Part shown: one piece after another, positions 11,505 to 20,514 of the stretch
Numbering within the stretch: the stretch's first letter is position 1
How the letters are laid out: each line of letters starts with the position of its first letter
NCBI RefSeq assembly: GCF_002803075.1
Contig: NZ_NNBK01000002.1
Span: forward strand, 310,001-374,000
Length of the DNA: 64,000 bases
Origin: Streptomyces sp. CB01373
Lineage (GTDB): Bacteria > Actinomycetota > Actinomycetes > Streptomycetales > Streptomycetaceae
Direction: 5' to 3'
Translations under genes and position numbers: made by a program
Notes under the pieces: generated by a model
The model's input: only the letters and a program-made list of their open reading frames with translations
Told to the model about the DNA's origin: nothing
Database searches by the model: none

Positions 11505-12683
11505 ATGCGTCATTTCGGGCATCTCGCCACCGAGTTGCGGCAGCGCCTGTTCCACCGGGAGCCGTGCGAGTTCACCGCCGACTCCCCGGCCCGGACGCTC
11601 TCCGCCGCCCTCGGCGCCACGCTGTACAGCCCGGCCACCCGGCCGAGCCTCGCCGCCGACATCGTCAAGCAGGCGGGCCGCGGCGTGGTCTCGATGGTGC
11701 TGTGCCTGGAGGACTCGATCGACGACGCCGAGGTGGAGGACGGCGAGGAGAACCTGGTCCGGCAGTTCACCGAACTGGCCTCGCTGACGCGGACGCCCGG
11801 CGCCGTGGAGCCCCCGCTGCTGTTCATCCGGGTGCGCGCCCCCCAGCAGATACCCGACCTGGTACGGCGCCTCGGGCCCGCGGTGCGGCTGCTGTCCGGG
11901 TTCGTGCTGCCGAAGTTCACCGGGGAGCGGGGCATCCCGTTCCTGGAGGCGGTGGAGGCCGCCGAGACGGAGAGCGGACGGCGCCTGTTCGCCATGCCGG
12001 TCCTCGAATCGCCCGAACTGCTCTACCGCGAGTCGCGGGTGGAGACCCTGGAGGGGATCTTCCGCGCGGTCGACAAGCACCGCGACCGAGTGCTCGCGCT
12101 GCGCCTCGGCGTGACGGACTTCTGCTCGTCGTACGGGCTGCGCAGGGCCCCCGACATGACGGCCTACGACCTCCAGGTCGTCGCCTCCGTGATCGCCGAC
12201 GTGGTGAACATGCTGGGACGCGCCGACGGCACCGGGTTCACGGTGACCGGACCGGTGTGGGAGTACTTCCGGGTGCAGGAGCGCATGTTCAAGCCACAGT
12301 TGCGGCAGAGCCCCTTCATGGAGGTGCAGGCGGTCGAACTGCGCGCGAAGCTGATCGAGCACGCGATGGACGGACTGCTGCGGGAGATCTCCCTGGACCA
12401 GGCCAACGGACTGCTCGGCAAGACCTGCATCCACCCCTCCCACGTCCTGCCCGTGCACGCGCTGTCCGTGGTCAGCCACGAGGAGTTCAGCGACGCGGCG
12501 GACATCCTGCGGCCCGAGCGGGGCGGCGGGGGCGTGCTGAGGTCGGCGTACACGAACAAGATGAACGAGGTGAAGCCGCACCGCGCGTGGGCCGAGCGGA
12601 CCCTGCTGCGCGCCGAGGTCTTCGGCGTGGCGCGGGAGGACGTCGGCTTCGTGGAGCTGCTGGCTGCCGCGGTCTCCGACTGA
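11505..12683 (+). CDS. HpcH/HpaI aldolase / citrate lyase beta-like protein
   Basis: TIM-barrel lyase of the CitE/HpcH superfamily, 392 aa. The strand ends carry the expected acidic ligands (SMVLCLEDSIDDAEVEDGEE), the FVLPKF strand with its lysine, and AMPVLESPELLYRES. GGGGGGAG at 11493-11500 favours ATG 11505 (MRHFGHLATEL) over the open frame from 11406. It is the first gene of a three-gene operon with the phosphoribosyltransferase and HAD genes. In published comparative genomics of Ter systems this trio is predicted to make a nucleoside-like metabolite; the substrate is unknown. Confidence 0.88.
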   Translation: MRHFGHLATELRQRLFHREPCEFTADSPARTLSAALGATLYSPATRPSLAADIVKQAGRGVVSMVLCLEDSIDDAEVEDGEENLVRQFTELASLTRTPGAVEPPLLFIRVRAPQQIPDLVRRLGPAVRLLSGFVLPKFTGERGIPFLEAVEAAETESGRRLFAMPVLESPELLYRESRVETLEGIFRAVDKHRDRVLALRLGVTDFCSSYGLRRAPDMTAYDLQVVASVIADVVNMLGRADGTGFTVTGPVWEYFRVQERMFKPQLRQSPFMEVQAVELRAKLIEHAMDGLLREISLDQANGLLGKTCIHPSHVLPVHALSVVSHEEFSDAADILRPERGGGGVLRSAYTNKMNEVKPHRAWAERTLLRAEVFGVAREDVGFVELLAAAVSD

Positions 12684-12720
12684 CCGCACCGCATCACCGC
12701 CGAGGGCACACAAGGAAGGC

Positions 12721-15309
12721 ATGAACAAGCCAGTGAACGACGGGCTCTGGTCCGGCACCTGGGTCGCCGAGCGGCTCGGTGTCGAACTCGTGGGCGACCA
12801 CCGGCTGACGGGCCTCCTGGGTCTCGCGCTGCGCCGCAATCCCAAGCGGGCGCACCTGCTCGTGTCCAACGTGCTCGGGAAGCACGTGCCGCAGTCGCCC
12901 TCGGTCGTGTACGGCCACGGGTTCGCCCTGGGCCGCCGGGTCCGGAACCTGCTGGGCACCGACCAGTCCGACCGGGCGGTCGTCCTCGGCTACGCGGAGA
13001 CCGCGACGGGCCTCGGGCACGCGGTCGCGGACGGCCTGGGCGCCGCGCCGTATCTGCACTCCACGCGCCGCCCGGTGCCCGGCATCGACCCCGCCGGCGG
13101 CTTCGAGGAGTCCCACTCGCACGCCACGTCCCACCTCCTGCTGCCCGAGGACCCCGCCCTGCTGGCCTCCGACGGCCCGCTGGTCCTGGTGGACGACGAG
13201 TTCTCCACCGGCAACACGGTCCTGAACACCATCCGCGCCCTCCACACCCGCCACCCGCGAAAGCGCTACGTCGTGGTCGCCCTGATCGACATGCGGGCCC
13301 CCGCCGACGTGGACCGCCTACGGCAGTTCGCCGACCGGATGGACACCCAGGTCTCCCTGATCACCACGGCCTCCGGCACACTGCGCCTCCCGGCGGACGT
13401 CCTGGAGAGAGGCCAGGCCCTCGTCGCCGAGCACGAACGGGCCCAGCAGACCGAGCAGCACACGCCGCACTCGGTCGCGTCCGACGCCTCGGAGGGGGCG
13501 GAGGGGTCTGCCGTGCCGGAGCGCGGGCCCGGTGAGGTGCCGGGCGGCCAGCGGCAGTGGCCGGCCGGGCGGGTGCGGCGGGTCGAGCTGCGGTGGCCGC
13601 GAAGGGTGCCGGACGGCGGGCGGCACGGGTTCACGCCGGCGCATCGGGAGCGGCTTGAGCGGGCACTGCCCGCCATGGCCGCACGGATCGCCGAGGCACT
13701 GCCGCGGAACGCGCGGCAGGTACTGGTGCTCGGCTGCGAAGAACTGATGTACGCGCCGCTGCGGCTGGCGCGGGAGCTGGAGCAGGTCGTGGAGGCCGAG
13801 GTGCGGTACTCCACCACCACCCGCTCGCCCGTACTGGCCGTCGACGACCCCGGTTACGCGATCCGCACCCGGCTGGTCTTCCCGGCCCACGACGACCCGG
13901 CCGACGGTCCCGGCGAGCGCTACGCCTACAACGTCGCCGGCGGCGGCTTCGACGCCGTGGTCGCCGTCGTCGACTCCGCTGCCGACACCCCCGAACTGCA
14001 CGCGCCCGACGGCCTGCTGGCCCGGCTCGCGGAGCACACCCCGCACGTCCTGTTCGCGGTCGTGCCCTCGTACCTCCCCGTGCCCCCGCACGCCCCCGAA
14101 AGGTCCCCGATGCTGCCCGAGCCCCTCCGCGGCCCCGCCTTCTCCTCGTACGCGCCGGACGAGGTCGGCTGGCTGCTCCAGGACCTCTCGGACGTGACGC
14201 TGGAGGCACCGACGGAGGAGCGCGAGGAGGCCATCCAGAGCGGCGGCGCGCACTACGCCGAGTCGCTGCCGGTGGAGTACCAGCCCAGCGAGCAGTACCA
14301 GGAGCTGTTCCACACGGCCCTGACGGCCTCCGCCGCGCGCATCGCCCGGGCCGTCGGCGTGGTCACCGAGACGATCCTCGCCGAAGTCCCCCTGCGCCGG
14401 AAGAGCCCGGCCGGGACGGACGAGACCCCCGGCGCCGGCCCCGTGCTCGTCTCGCTCGCCCGCGCCGGTACCCCCGTCGGCGTACTGATGCGTCGCTGGG
14501 CCCGGTTCCGGCACGGCCGGGACCTGCCGCACTACGCCGTGTCGATCGTGCGCGGCCGCGGCATCGACACCAACGCGCTGCGCTGGCTCGCCGCCCGCCA
14601 CGACCCCCGCGACGTCGTCTTCGTCGACGGCTGGACCGGGAAGGGCGCCATCACCCGCGAACTGGCCCAGGCGATCGAGGAGTTCGAGGAGCGCGAAGGG
14701 ATCACCGGCTTCGACCCGGAGATCGCCGTGCTCGCCGACCCCGGCTCGTGCGTGCGGACGTACGGCACCCGGGAGGACTTCCTCATACCCTCCGCCTGCC
14801 TCAACTCCACCGTCTCCGGCCTGATCTCGCGGACCGTGCTGCGCGCCGACCTGGTCGGCCGGCACGACTTCCACGGCGCGAAGTTCTACCGTGAACTGGC
14901 CGGCGCCGACGTCTCGAACGGCTTCCTCGACGCCGTCTCCCAGTGCTTCCACGAGGTCGCGGACGGCGTCGACGTCGCCGCCAAGGAACTGCTGACCACC
15001 GACCGCGCACCCACCTGGGAGGGCTGGGCGGCGGTCGAGCGCATCAGTGAGGAGTACGGCATCCACGACGTGAACCTGGTCAAGCCCGGCGTCGGGGAGA
15101 CCACCCGGGTACTGCTGCGCCGGGTGCCGTGGAGGATCCTGGCGCGGGCCGGAGCCGGCGCCGACCTGGACCACGTGCGGCTGCTCGCCGGGCAGCGCGG
15201 CGTCCCGGTCGAGGAGGTCGACGAACTTCCGTACAGCTGCGTGGGTTTGATCCACCCCCGGTACACGCGCGGGGCGACCGGCGCCGACGGCAGGACGGTG
15301 ACCCGCTGA
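12721..15309 (+). CDS. fused double phosphoribosyltransferase (PRTase-TRSP-StiP/PRTase_1-pelota)
   Basis: 862 aa, start ATG 12721 after AAGGAAGG. Four parts can be seen. Residues about 20-230 are a type I-like PRTase with the PRPP loop DDEFSTGNT at 158-166. A linker of about 230-285 is rich in Q/E/P. About 290-480 is a TRSP domain with the eponymous TTTRSP at 365-370. About 510-770 is a second PRTase-like (StiP/PRTase_1) domain with LVSLARAGTPVG and the loop FVDGWTGKG at 634-642. The last about 80 residues (VNLVKPGVGETTRVLLRR onwards) look like a pelota-type RNA-binding domain. In many bacteria the two PRTases are separate genes, so the fusion is notable. It should ribosylate an unknown base-like substrate. 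Confidence 0.82.
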   Translation: MNKPVNDGLWSGTWVAERLGVELVGDHRLTGLLGLALRRNPKRAHLLVSNVLGKHVPQSPSVVYGHGFALGRRVRNLLGTDQSDRAVVLGYAETATGLGHAVADGLGAAPYLHSTRRPVPGIDPAGGFEESHSHATSHLLLPEDPALLASDGPLVLVDDEFSTGNTVLNTIRALHTRHPRKRYVVVALIDMRAPADVDRLRQFADRMDTQVSLITTASGTLRLPADVLERGQALVAEHERAQQTEQHTPHSVASDASEGAEGSAVPERGPGEVPGGQRQWPAGRVRRVELRWPRRVPDGGRHGFTPAHRERLERALPAMAARIAEALPRNARQVLVLGCEELMYAPLRLARELEQVVEAEVRYSTTTRSPVLAVDDPGYAIRTRLVFPAHDDPADGPGERYAYNVAGGGFDAVVAVVDSAADTPELHAPDGLLARLAEHTPHVLFAVVPSYLPVPPHAPERSPMLPEPLRGPAFSSYAPDEVGWLLQDLSDVTLEAPTEEREEAIQSGGAHYAESLPVEYQPSEQYQELFHTALTASAARIARAVGVVTETILAEVPLRRKSPAGTDETPGAGPVLVSLARAGTPVGVLMRRWARFRHGRDLPHYAVSIVRGRGIDTNALRWLAARHDPRDVVFVDGWTGKGAITRELAQAIEEFEEREGITGFDPEIAVLADPGSCVRTYGTREDFLIPSACLNSTVSGLISRTVLRADLVGRHDFHGAKFYRELAGADVSNGFLDAVSQCFHEVADGVDVAAKELLTTDRAPTWEGWAAVERISEEYGIHDVNLVKPGVGETTRVLLRRVPWRILARAGAGADLDHVRLLAGQRGVPVEEVDELPYSCVGLIHPRYTRGATGADGRTVTR

Positions 15310-16121
15310 TGCCGGTCCTCGTGGCGAGCGATCTCGACCGTACGCTCATCTACTCCGCCGCCGCCCTGGCGCTCACCATGCCGGACGCACGGGCCCCGCG
15401 GCTGCTGTGCGTGGAGGTGCACGAGAGCAAGCCGCTGTCGTACCTGACCGAGACGGCAGCCGGGCTGCTCACCGATCTCGCCGACTCGGCGGTGTTCGTG
15501 CCCGCCACGACCCGCACCCGCAAGCAGTACCTGCGCATCAACCTGCCCGGCCCGGCGCCGACGTACGCCGTCTGCGCCAACGGCGGCCACCTGCTGGTGG
15601 ACGGCGTCTCGGACGGCGACTGGCACCGGCGGGTGACCACGCGGCTGGCCGACGAGTGCGCGTCGCTCGCGGAGGTCCAGGAGCATCTGCTGCGCACCGC
15701 CGACCCCGTCTGGGTGCGCAAGCAGCGCGTCGCCGAGGACCTGTTCGCCTACCTCGTGGTGGAGCGCGAACTCCTGCCCGACGACTGGGTGAGGGAACTG
15801 ACCGTGTGGGCGGCCGGGCGCGGCTGGACGGTCTCCCTGCAGGGCCGCAAGCTCTACGCCGTCCCCAAGCCGCTGACCAAGAGCGCCGCCGTCCGCGAGG
15901 TCGCCCGCCGCACCGGCGCCGACCTCGTCCTCGGCGCCGGCGACTCGCTGCTGGACGCCGACCTGCTGCACGCCGTGGACCGCGGCTGGCGGCCCGGACA
16001 CGGTGAACTGGCCGACTCCGGCTGGACGGCACCCGGCATCGCCGCACTGCCCGAGCGCGGAGTGCTCGCCGGGGAGCGGATCGTGCGGGAGTTCCTCAAG
16101 GCGGCCCGGGCACCCCGTTAG
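15309..16121 (+). CDS. HAD-superfamily phosphatase (Ter-associated)
   Basis: 270 aa, ATG 15309 overlapping the previous stop by one base (TGATG), so translationally coupled. The HAD nucleophile motif is ASDLDRTL (Asp8, Asp10), a lysine lies in KPLTKSAAV near 195 and the last motif is GAGDSLLDADLL near 215. It is probably a Cof/SPP-like sugar- or nucleotide-phosphate phosphatase removing a phosphate from the product of the two upstream enzymes. Specificity is inferred only from the operon. Confidence 0.88.
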   Translation: MPVLVASDLDRTLIYSAAALALTMPDARAPRLLCVEVHESKPLSYLTETAAGLLTDLADSAVFVPATTRTRKQYLRINLPGPAPTYAVCANGGHLLVDGVSDGDWHRRVTTRLADECASLAEVQEHLLRTADPVWVRKQRVAEDLFAYLVVERELLPDDWVRELTVWAAGRGWTVSLQGRKLYAVPKPLTKSAAVREVARRTGADLVLGAGDSLLDADLLHAVDRGWRPGHGELADSGWTAPGIAALPERGVLAGERIVREFLKAARAPR

Positions 16122-16189
16122 GGACGCGAGCCGCCGTCGATGTCAGCCGGCCGGCCGTCAGCCGGTCGGGATGCCAGCCGGTTGGTGCG

Positions 16190-16411
16190 TCAGCCGCAGC
16201 AGCCTCCGCCGCAGCACCCGCCGCCGCCCGAGCCGGACCGCGGCGCGGGTGCCGGGGCGGCCGCGGAGCCGCCCACCGCGACCGTGGACAGCAGCTTGAC
16301 CGTGTCGTCGTGTCCGGCGGGGCAGCTGGCCGGGGCGGACGACTCCGCCATGGGACGACTCAGTTCGAAGGTGTCGCCGCAGCTCCGGCAGCGGTACTCG
16401 TAGCGAGGCAT
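16190..16411 (-). CDS. FmdB family zinc-ribbon protein
   Basis: 73 aa. The N-terminus MPRYEYRCRSCGDTFE is the FmdB zinc ribbon (Cys8, Cys11). The second knuckle has CPAGH, so Cys30 is present but the usual fourth Cys is His34. The tail is alanine/proline-rich and ends in GGGGCCGGGCCG with four extra cysteines. The family is called regulatory but its role is not defined. Confidence 0.88.
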   Translation of the reverse strand: MPRYEYRCRSCGDTFELSRPMAESSAPASCPAGHDDTVKLLSTVAVGGSAAAPAPAPRSGSGGGGCCGGGCCG

Positions 16412-16631
16412 GCGCCCAGATTAACGGGCGTGACCGGACACACAGCCCTCCGTGTTTCTTATGTCTTGGTTTCTGTCCAGTTCTTGTGCGGAGAATTGGA
16501 AAAGACGGCTGATAATTTTGTAGCGCCGCGAGGGCCGCGTGGTGGCTGCGAACAAAGGGGAGAGCAGCCGCAGTTGCGGTGAAGGTGTCGACCCGCGCGA
16601 GCACCACGAAAGTGCGGAGGAGGACACAGTT

Positions 16632-19043
16632 GTGACGGAGGCAGGGCGGGGGGAAGGTCTTCCGGAGGAAGACCGCCGGTCCGACGGGCGCCGCGTCGAG
16701 GCCGGACAGCCGGAGCAGTCGAAGACCGACCGGCCGGTGCGTGCGGAGGAAACGATCCAGCTCAAGGTCGACGACCTGCGCCGGGCGGACGAGACCATGC
16801 AGCTGAAGGTCGACAGCCTCCGCGAGCGGCATACGAGCGCGCAACCGCACGAGACGATGCAGTTGCGCGCCTTCCAGCCCACGCCCCCGGACCCGTCCGA
16901 CCCCTCCGACACGTCGGAGCAGTCCGACCAGCCCGATGGGTCCGGCCCGTCCGAACCGTCCGACGGCCCGCCCCGGCGGCGCGCCGACCGCCGCAAGCCG
17001 CGCACGCGCACCCGCCCCGCGATTCCCCCGGCCCTGACCCGGCGCCTCGCCCCCCTCGTCGCGGTGGCCGCGCCGTACGCCCGCAGACTCAAACCCGTCT
17101 ACCCGCGCCCCGGCCGCACCGGCTGGCGCCGCTGGCTCCCCTCCTGGAGGCAATGGGCCGGCGCCACCGTCGCGGCCACGGGCCTGAGCGCCTTCCTGCT
17201 GGCCATCGCCTACGCCGCGACCGACATCCCGCAGAACCTGAACACCTACGCCACCCAGCAGGACAACGTCTACTTCTGGTCCGACGGCACCCCCATGGCC
17301 CGTACCGGCTGGGTGCAGCGCCAGGCGATGCCGCTGAAGGACATACCCGAGGACGTGCGCTGGGCCGTCCTCGCGGCCGAGAACGAGAGCTTCTACAGCG
17401 ACCCCGGCATCTCCTTCACCGGCCTCGGCCGGGCCGCGTGGCGCACCGTCGGCAAGGGCGACACCCAGGGCGGCTCCACCATCACCCAGCAGTACGTCAA
17501 GAACGTCTACCTCTCCCAGGACCAGTCCGTCAGCCGCAAGTTCACCGAGGCGATGATCTCGCTCAAGCTCGACAACCAGATGAGCAAGGACAAGATCCTG
17601 GAGGGCTACCTCAACACGAGCTGGTTCGGCCGCGGCACCTACGGCATCCAGCGCGCCGCCCAGGCCTACTACGGCAAGGACGTCGGCGACCTCAACGCCA
17701 GCGAGGCCGCCTTCCTCGCCTCCCTGCTCAAGGGCGCCGGGCTCTACGACCCCACCCTGAACGAGGCCAACCACCGCCGTGCCGTGGAGCGCTGGACCTG
17801 GACCCTCGACCGCATGGTCAAGATCGGCAAGCTGTCGAAGGCCGAACGCGCCACGTTCCGCACGTTCCCCGAGCCGCTGAAGCGCAACCCGCTCTACGAC
17901 ACCGGCCAGCAGACCGACTACCTGGTCGAACTGGCCTCGCAGTACGCCAAGAAGGCCGCGCACATCACCGACCAGGATTTCGACCTGGGCGGCTATCAGA
18001 TCTACACCACCTTCGACCGCAAGCGGGAAGGCGCCCTGACCGACGAGGTCACCAAGGCCCGCAAGAACGCGGGCAAGACCACCCCGGGTCCGGCGAAGAC
18101 CGTGCATTACGGTGCCGCCTCCGTGGCCGCCGACGGCCGCATCCTCGCCGTCTACGGCGGCCCCGACCACCGCACCCAGGGCTACAACGAGTCCAACGCC
18201 ACCACCGTCCCGGCCGGTTCGGCCTTCCTGCCGTTCGTCTACGCGGCCGGACTCGAACACGGCGTCATCAAGCAGCGCGACGAACCCAGGGAGCAGGTCA
18301 CCCCGCAGACCCTTTACGACGGCGACGACGACGTGCCTGTCACCACCCCCGAGGGCCCCTACTGGGACCGCAGCGGTAAGAAGGTGTCCGCCCACAACGA
18401 CGACCGGAAGTCCTGGGGGCGGATCAGCCTGCACCAGGCGCTCGCGAACTCCGTGAACACGCCCTTCATGCAACTCGGCATGGACACCGGCCTGGACAAG
18501 GTCAAGCAGACCGCCCAGGCGGCCGGACTGCTGCCCGCCAGCATGGGCCCGCAGGTGCCCGCGCTGTCCCTCGGCAGCTCCACCCCGAGCGCGATCCGGA
18601 TGGCCGGCGGCTACGCCACCTTCGCCGCCAAGGGCACGCACACCGAGCCGTACTCGGTGCGGCGGATCACCCGCAACGGCTCCTCCGTCCGGCTGGACAC
18701 CCCGGCCGCGAAGCGCGCGGTCGGCCGGGACGTGGCCGAGGCGGTCACCGAGGCGCTCGGCGAGTCCTTCCGCACCGCCCACCCGGCCGCGGGCACGGGG
18801 CCGGCGTCCGGCACGGCGGGGGAGGCGGCCACGGCCTCGGTGGCGGGCAAGGCCGGCGCCACCGAGGACGACACCGCCGCCTGGTACGTGGGCACCGTCA
18901 AGTCGGTGTCCACGGCGGTCGTCGTCTACCGCATGGATCTGGCCAAGAGTCTCGAACCGCTGCCACTGGAAGGAGTCGCCGGCACCCGGGCCGACAGCGT
19001 TCCCTACGGGATCTGGGCGGGTGCCGTGAACCCACCCGTCTGA
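16632..19043 (+). CDS. class A penicillin-binding protein with degenerate transpeptidase site
   Basis: 803 aa from GTG 16632 (GGAGGAGG at 16616-16623). Residues 1-150 are cytoplasmic and disordered, with three spaced (E/D)ET-(I/M)QLK/R units. A TM helix spans about 176-199. The GT51 glycosyltransferase is intact: Glu250 in AAENESFYSDPG, GGSTITQQ at 280-287, then RKFTEAMISLKLDNQMSKDKILEGYLN. The transpeptidase domain has lost key residues: SxxK is S530-AFL, KTG is K740-AG, and only SxN (S607-VN) is kept. Known chemistry therefore predicts glycan polymerisation without peptide cross-linking by this protein. Followed by two other secreted envelope genes. Confidence 0.9.
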   Translation: MTEAGRGEGLPEEDRRSDGRRVEAGQPEQSKTDRPVRAEETIQLKVDDLRRADETMQLKVDSLRERHTSAQPHETMQLRAFQPTPPDPSDPSDTSEQSDQPDGSGPSEPSDGPPRRRADRRKPRTRTRPAIPPALTRRLAPLVAVAAPYARRLKPVYPRPGRTGWRRWLPSWRQWAGATVAATGLSAFLLAIAYAATDIPQNLNTYATQQDNVYFWSDGTPMARTGWVQRQAMPLKDIPEDVRWAVLAAENESFYSDPGISFTGLGRAAWRTVGKGDTQGGSTITQQYVKNVYLSQDQSVSRKFTEAMISLKLDNQMSKDKILEGYLNTSWFGRGTYGIQRAAQAYYGKDVGDLNASEAAFLASLLKGAGLYDPTLNEANHRRAVERWTWTLDRMVKIGKLSKAERATFRTFPEPLKRNPLYDTGQQTDYLVELASQYAKKAAHITDQDFDLGGYQIYTTFDRKREGALTDEVTKARKNAGKTTPGPAKTVHYGAASVAADGRILAVYGGPDHRTQGYNESNATTVPAGSAFLPFVYAAGLEHGVIKQRDEPREQVTPQTLYDGDDDVPVTTPEGPYWDRSGKKVSAHNDDRKSWGRISLHQALANSVNTPFMQLGMDTGLDKVKQTAQAAGLLPASMGPQVPALSLGSSTPSAIRMAGGYATFAAKGTHTEPYSVRRITRNGSSVRLDTPAAKRAVGRDVAEAVTEALGESFRTAHPAAGTGPASGTAGEAATASVAGKAGATEDDTAAWYVGTVKSVSTAVVVYRMDLAKSLEPLPLEGVAGTRADSVPYGIWAGAVNPPV

Positions 19044-19101
19044 GCCCGGCGGCCCGGCCGCACCCGCTCCCACCACCCCCCTCGCAGATTGAGCCCCCCG
19101 C

Positions 19102-20406
19102 ATGAAGTCAAACGGCCGTCGGCGCAAGGCACGTGCACCTCGCCGCACCACCCGTCCCGAGTTCCTGACCCTGGCCGCCCTGCTGGTGGTCGCCTCCGTG
19201 GTGGCGGGCTTTCTGACGCTCACCCGTGCCGACTCGACCGCGCCGACCGCGTCCGCCGGGTCCAAGGGGGAAGAGGCCGGGCGCGGCCCCAAGAAAGCCG
19301 GTTCGCCGTCCGGCGCGGCCGCGGAGCCCGAGTGGGACGGCAAGGTGCGGGTGCTCGGTGACGGCTCCACCTCCTACACCGGCCCGCAGAAGGCCGAGTG
19401 GAAGCCGAAGCCGCTCGAACCCGGCGAGAAGCCGCCGCAGTTCGTGGTCTTCTCCTGGGACGGCGGCCTGGAGGGCGACGACCACCTGTTCTCGCACTAC
19501 CGGGAGCTGGCCAAGGAGTACGACGCCCACATGACCTTCTTCCTCACGGGCATCTACCTGCTGCCCAAGGCCAAGAAGGACATCTACCACCCGCCGCAGC
19601 ACTCGCCGGGGTCCGCCGCCATCGACTACGCCACCGTCGACCACATCCGCACCACCGTGGAGCAGCTCGGCAAGGCCTACGAGGAGGGCAACGAGATCGG
19701 CACCCACTTCAACGGCCACTTCTGCGGCGCGAAGGGCGGCGGCGACTGGAGCGTCGAGGAGTGGAAGAGCGAGATCGACCAGTTCTACGACTTCGCGGAG
19801 AAGTGGAAGACCAACTCCGGCCTCACCGACCTTCCGCCGCTGCCCTTCGACTTCCGCAAGGAGATCACCGGCGGACGCGCGCCCTGCCTGGAGGGACAGC
19901 CCAACCTGCTCAAGGCCATCAAGGACTACGGCTGGCGCTACGACGCCAGCTCGCCCGGCGACTTCCAGATCTGGCCGGCGAAGAAGGACGGCATCTGGGA
20001 CTTCCCGCTCCAGATGCTCCCCTACGAGGACGGCAAGTACCAGGGCCTGTCGATGGACTTCAACTTCCTCTACAACCAGTCCGACGGCGAGACCCAGGGC
20101 AACCCGGCCAGCTTCCCGCAGTGGGAGCAGCAGACCGTCGACGCCTACATGGCGGGATTCAACCGCGTCTACTACGGCAGCCGGGCGCCCCTGTTCATCG
20201 GCAACCACTTCGAGGACTGGAACGGCGGCATCTACATGAAGGCCATCGACCAGGTCGTCAAGAACACCTGCGTCAAGAAGGACGTCAAGTGCGTGTCGTT
20301 CAGGGAGCTCGCCGACTGGCTGGACGTGCAGAAACCGGAAACGCTGCAGCGGCTGCGCTCCCTGGACCCTGCCCAGTCGCCCGACTGGTCGTCCGTGGTC
20401 AACTGA
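19102..20406 (+). CDS. membrane-anchored polysaccharide deacetylase-like protein
   Basis: 434 aa with an N-terminal signal anchor (FLTLAALLVVASVVAGFLTL, residues 20-40). The domain from about 110 begins FVVFSWDGGLEG, aligning with the NodB TFDDG motif. A metal-type motif GTHFNGHFC follows near 205, in the position of NodB HxxxxH (here H-x3-H). RYDASSPGDFQIWP matches the motif-3 R and later strands. The sequence is divergent from classical NodB, so catalytic activity on glycan N-acetyl groups is plausible but not certain. It starts 58 bp after the PBP, probably the same transcript. Confidence 0.78.
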   Translation: MKSNGRRRKARAPRRTTRPEFLTLAALLVVASVVAGFLTLTRADSTAPTASAGSKGEEAGRGPKKAGSPSGAAAEPEWDGKVRVLGDGSTSYTGPQKAEWKPKPLEPGEKPPQFVVFSWDGGLEGDDHLFSHYRELAKEYDAHMTFFLTGIYLLPKAKKDIYHPPQHSPGSAAIDYATVDHIRTTVEQLGKAYEEGNEIGTHFNGHFCGAKGGGDWSVEEWKSEIDQFYDFAEKWKTNSGLTDLPPLPFDFRKEITGGRAPCLEGQPNLLKAIKDYGWRYDASSPGDFQIWPAKKDGIWDFPLQMLPYEDGKYQGLSMDFNFLYNQSDGETQGNPASFPQWEQQTVDAYMAGFNRVYYGSRAPLFIGNHFEDWNGGIYMKAIDQVVKNTCVKKDVKCVSFRELADWLDVQKPETLQRLRSLDPAQSPDWSSVVN

Positions 20407-20514
20407 ACCGCGTGACGGGAGAGTTCCGCTTGTGGCCCCCGCTACACAGCCTCTCCACACCGCATGCGAAGATGCCGTCGCCCGGTAGGTCTACCGGCAT
20501 AGAGGGGAACACCA

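Noticed and set aside
11361-15255. Large minus-strand frames opposite the aldolase and PRTase genes
   Set aside because: Basic/Gly/Val-rich shadows of clearly recognisable plus-strand enzymes.
16158-19370. 1070-aa open frame on the minus strand opposite the PBP gene
   Set aside because: Antisense frame produced by high GC at third positions; no domains and low-complexity composition.
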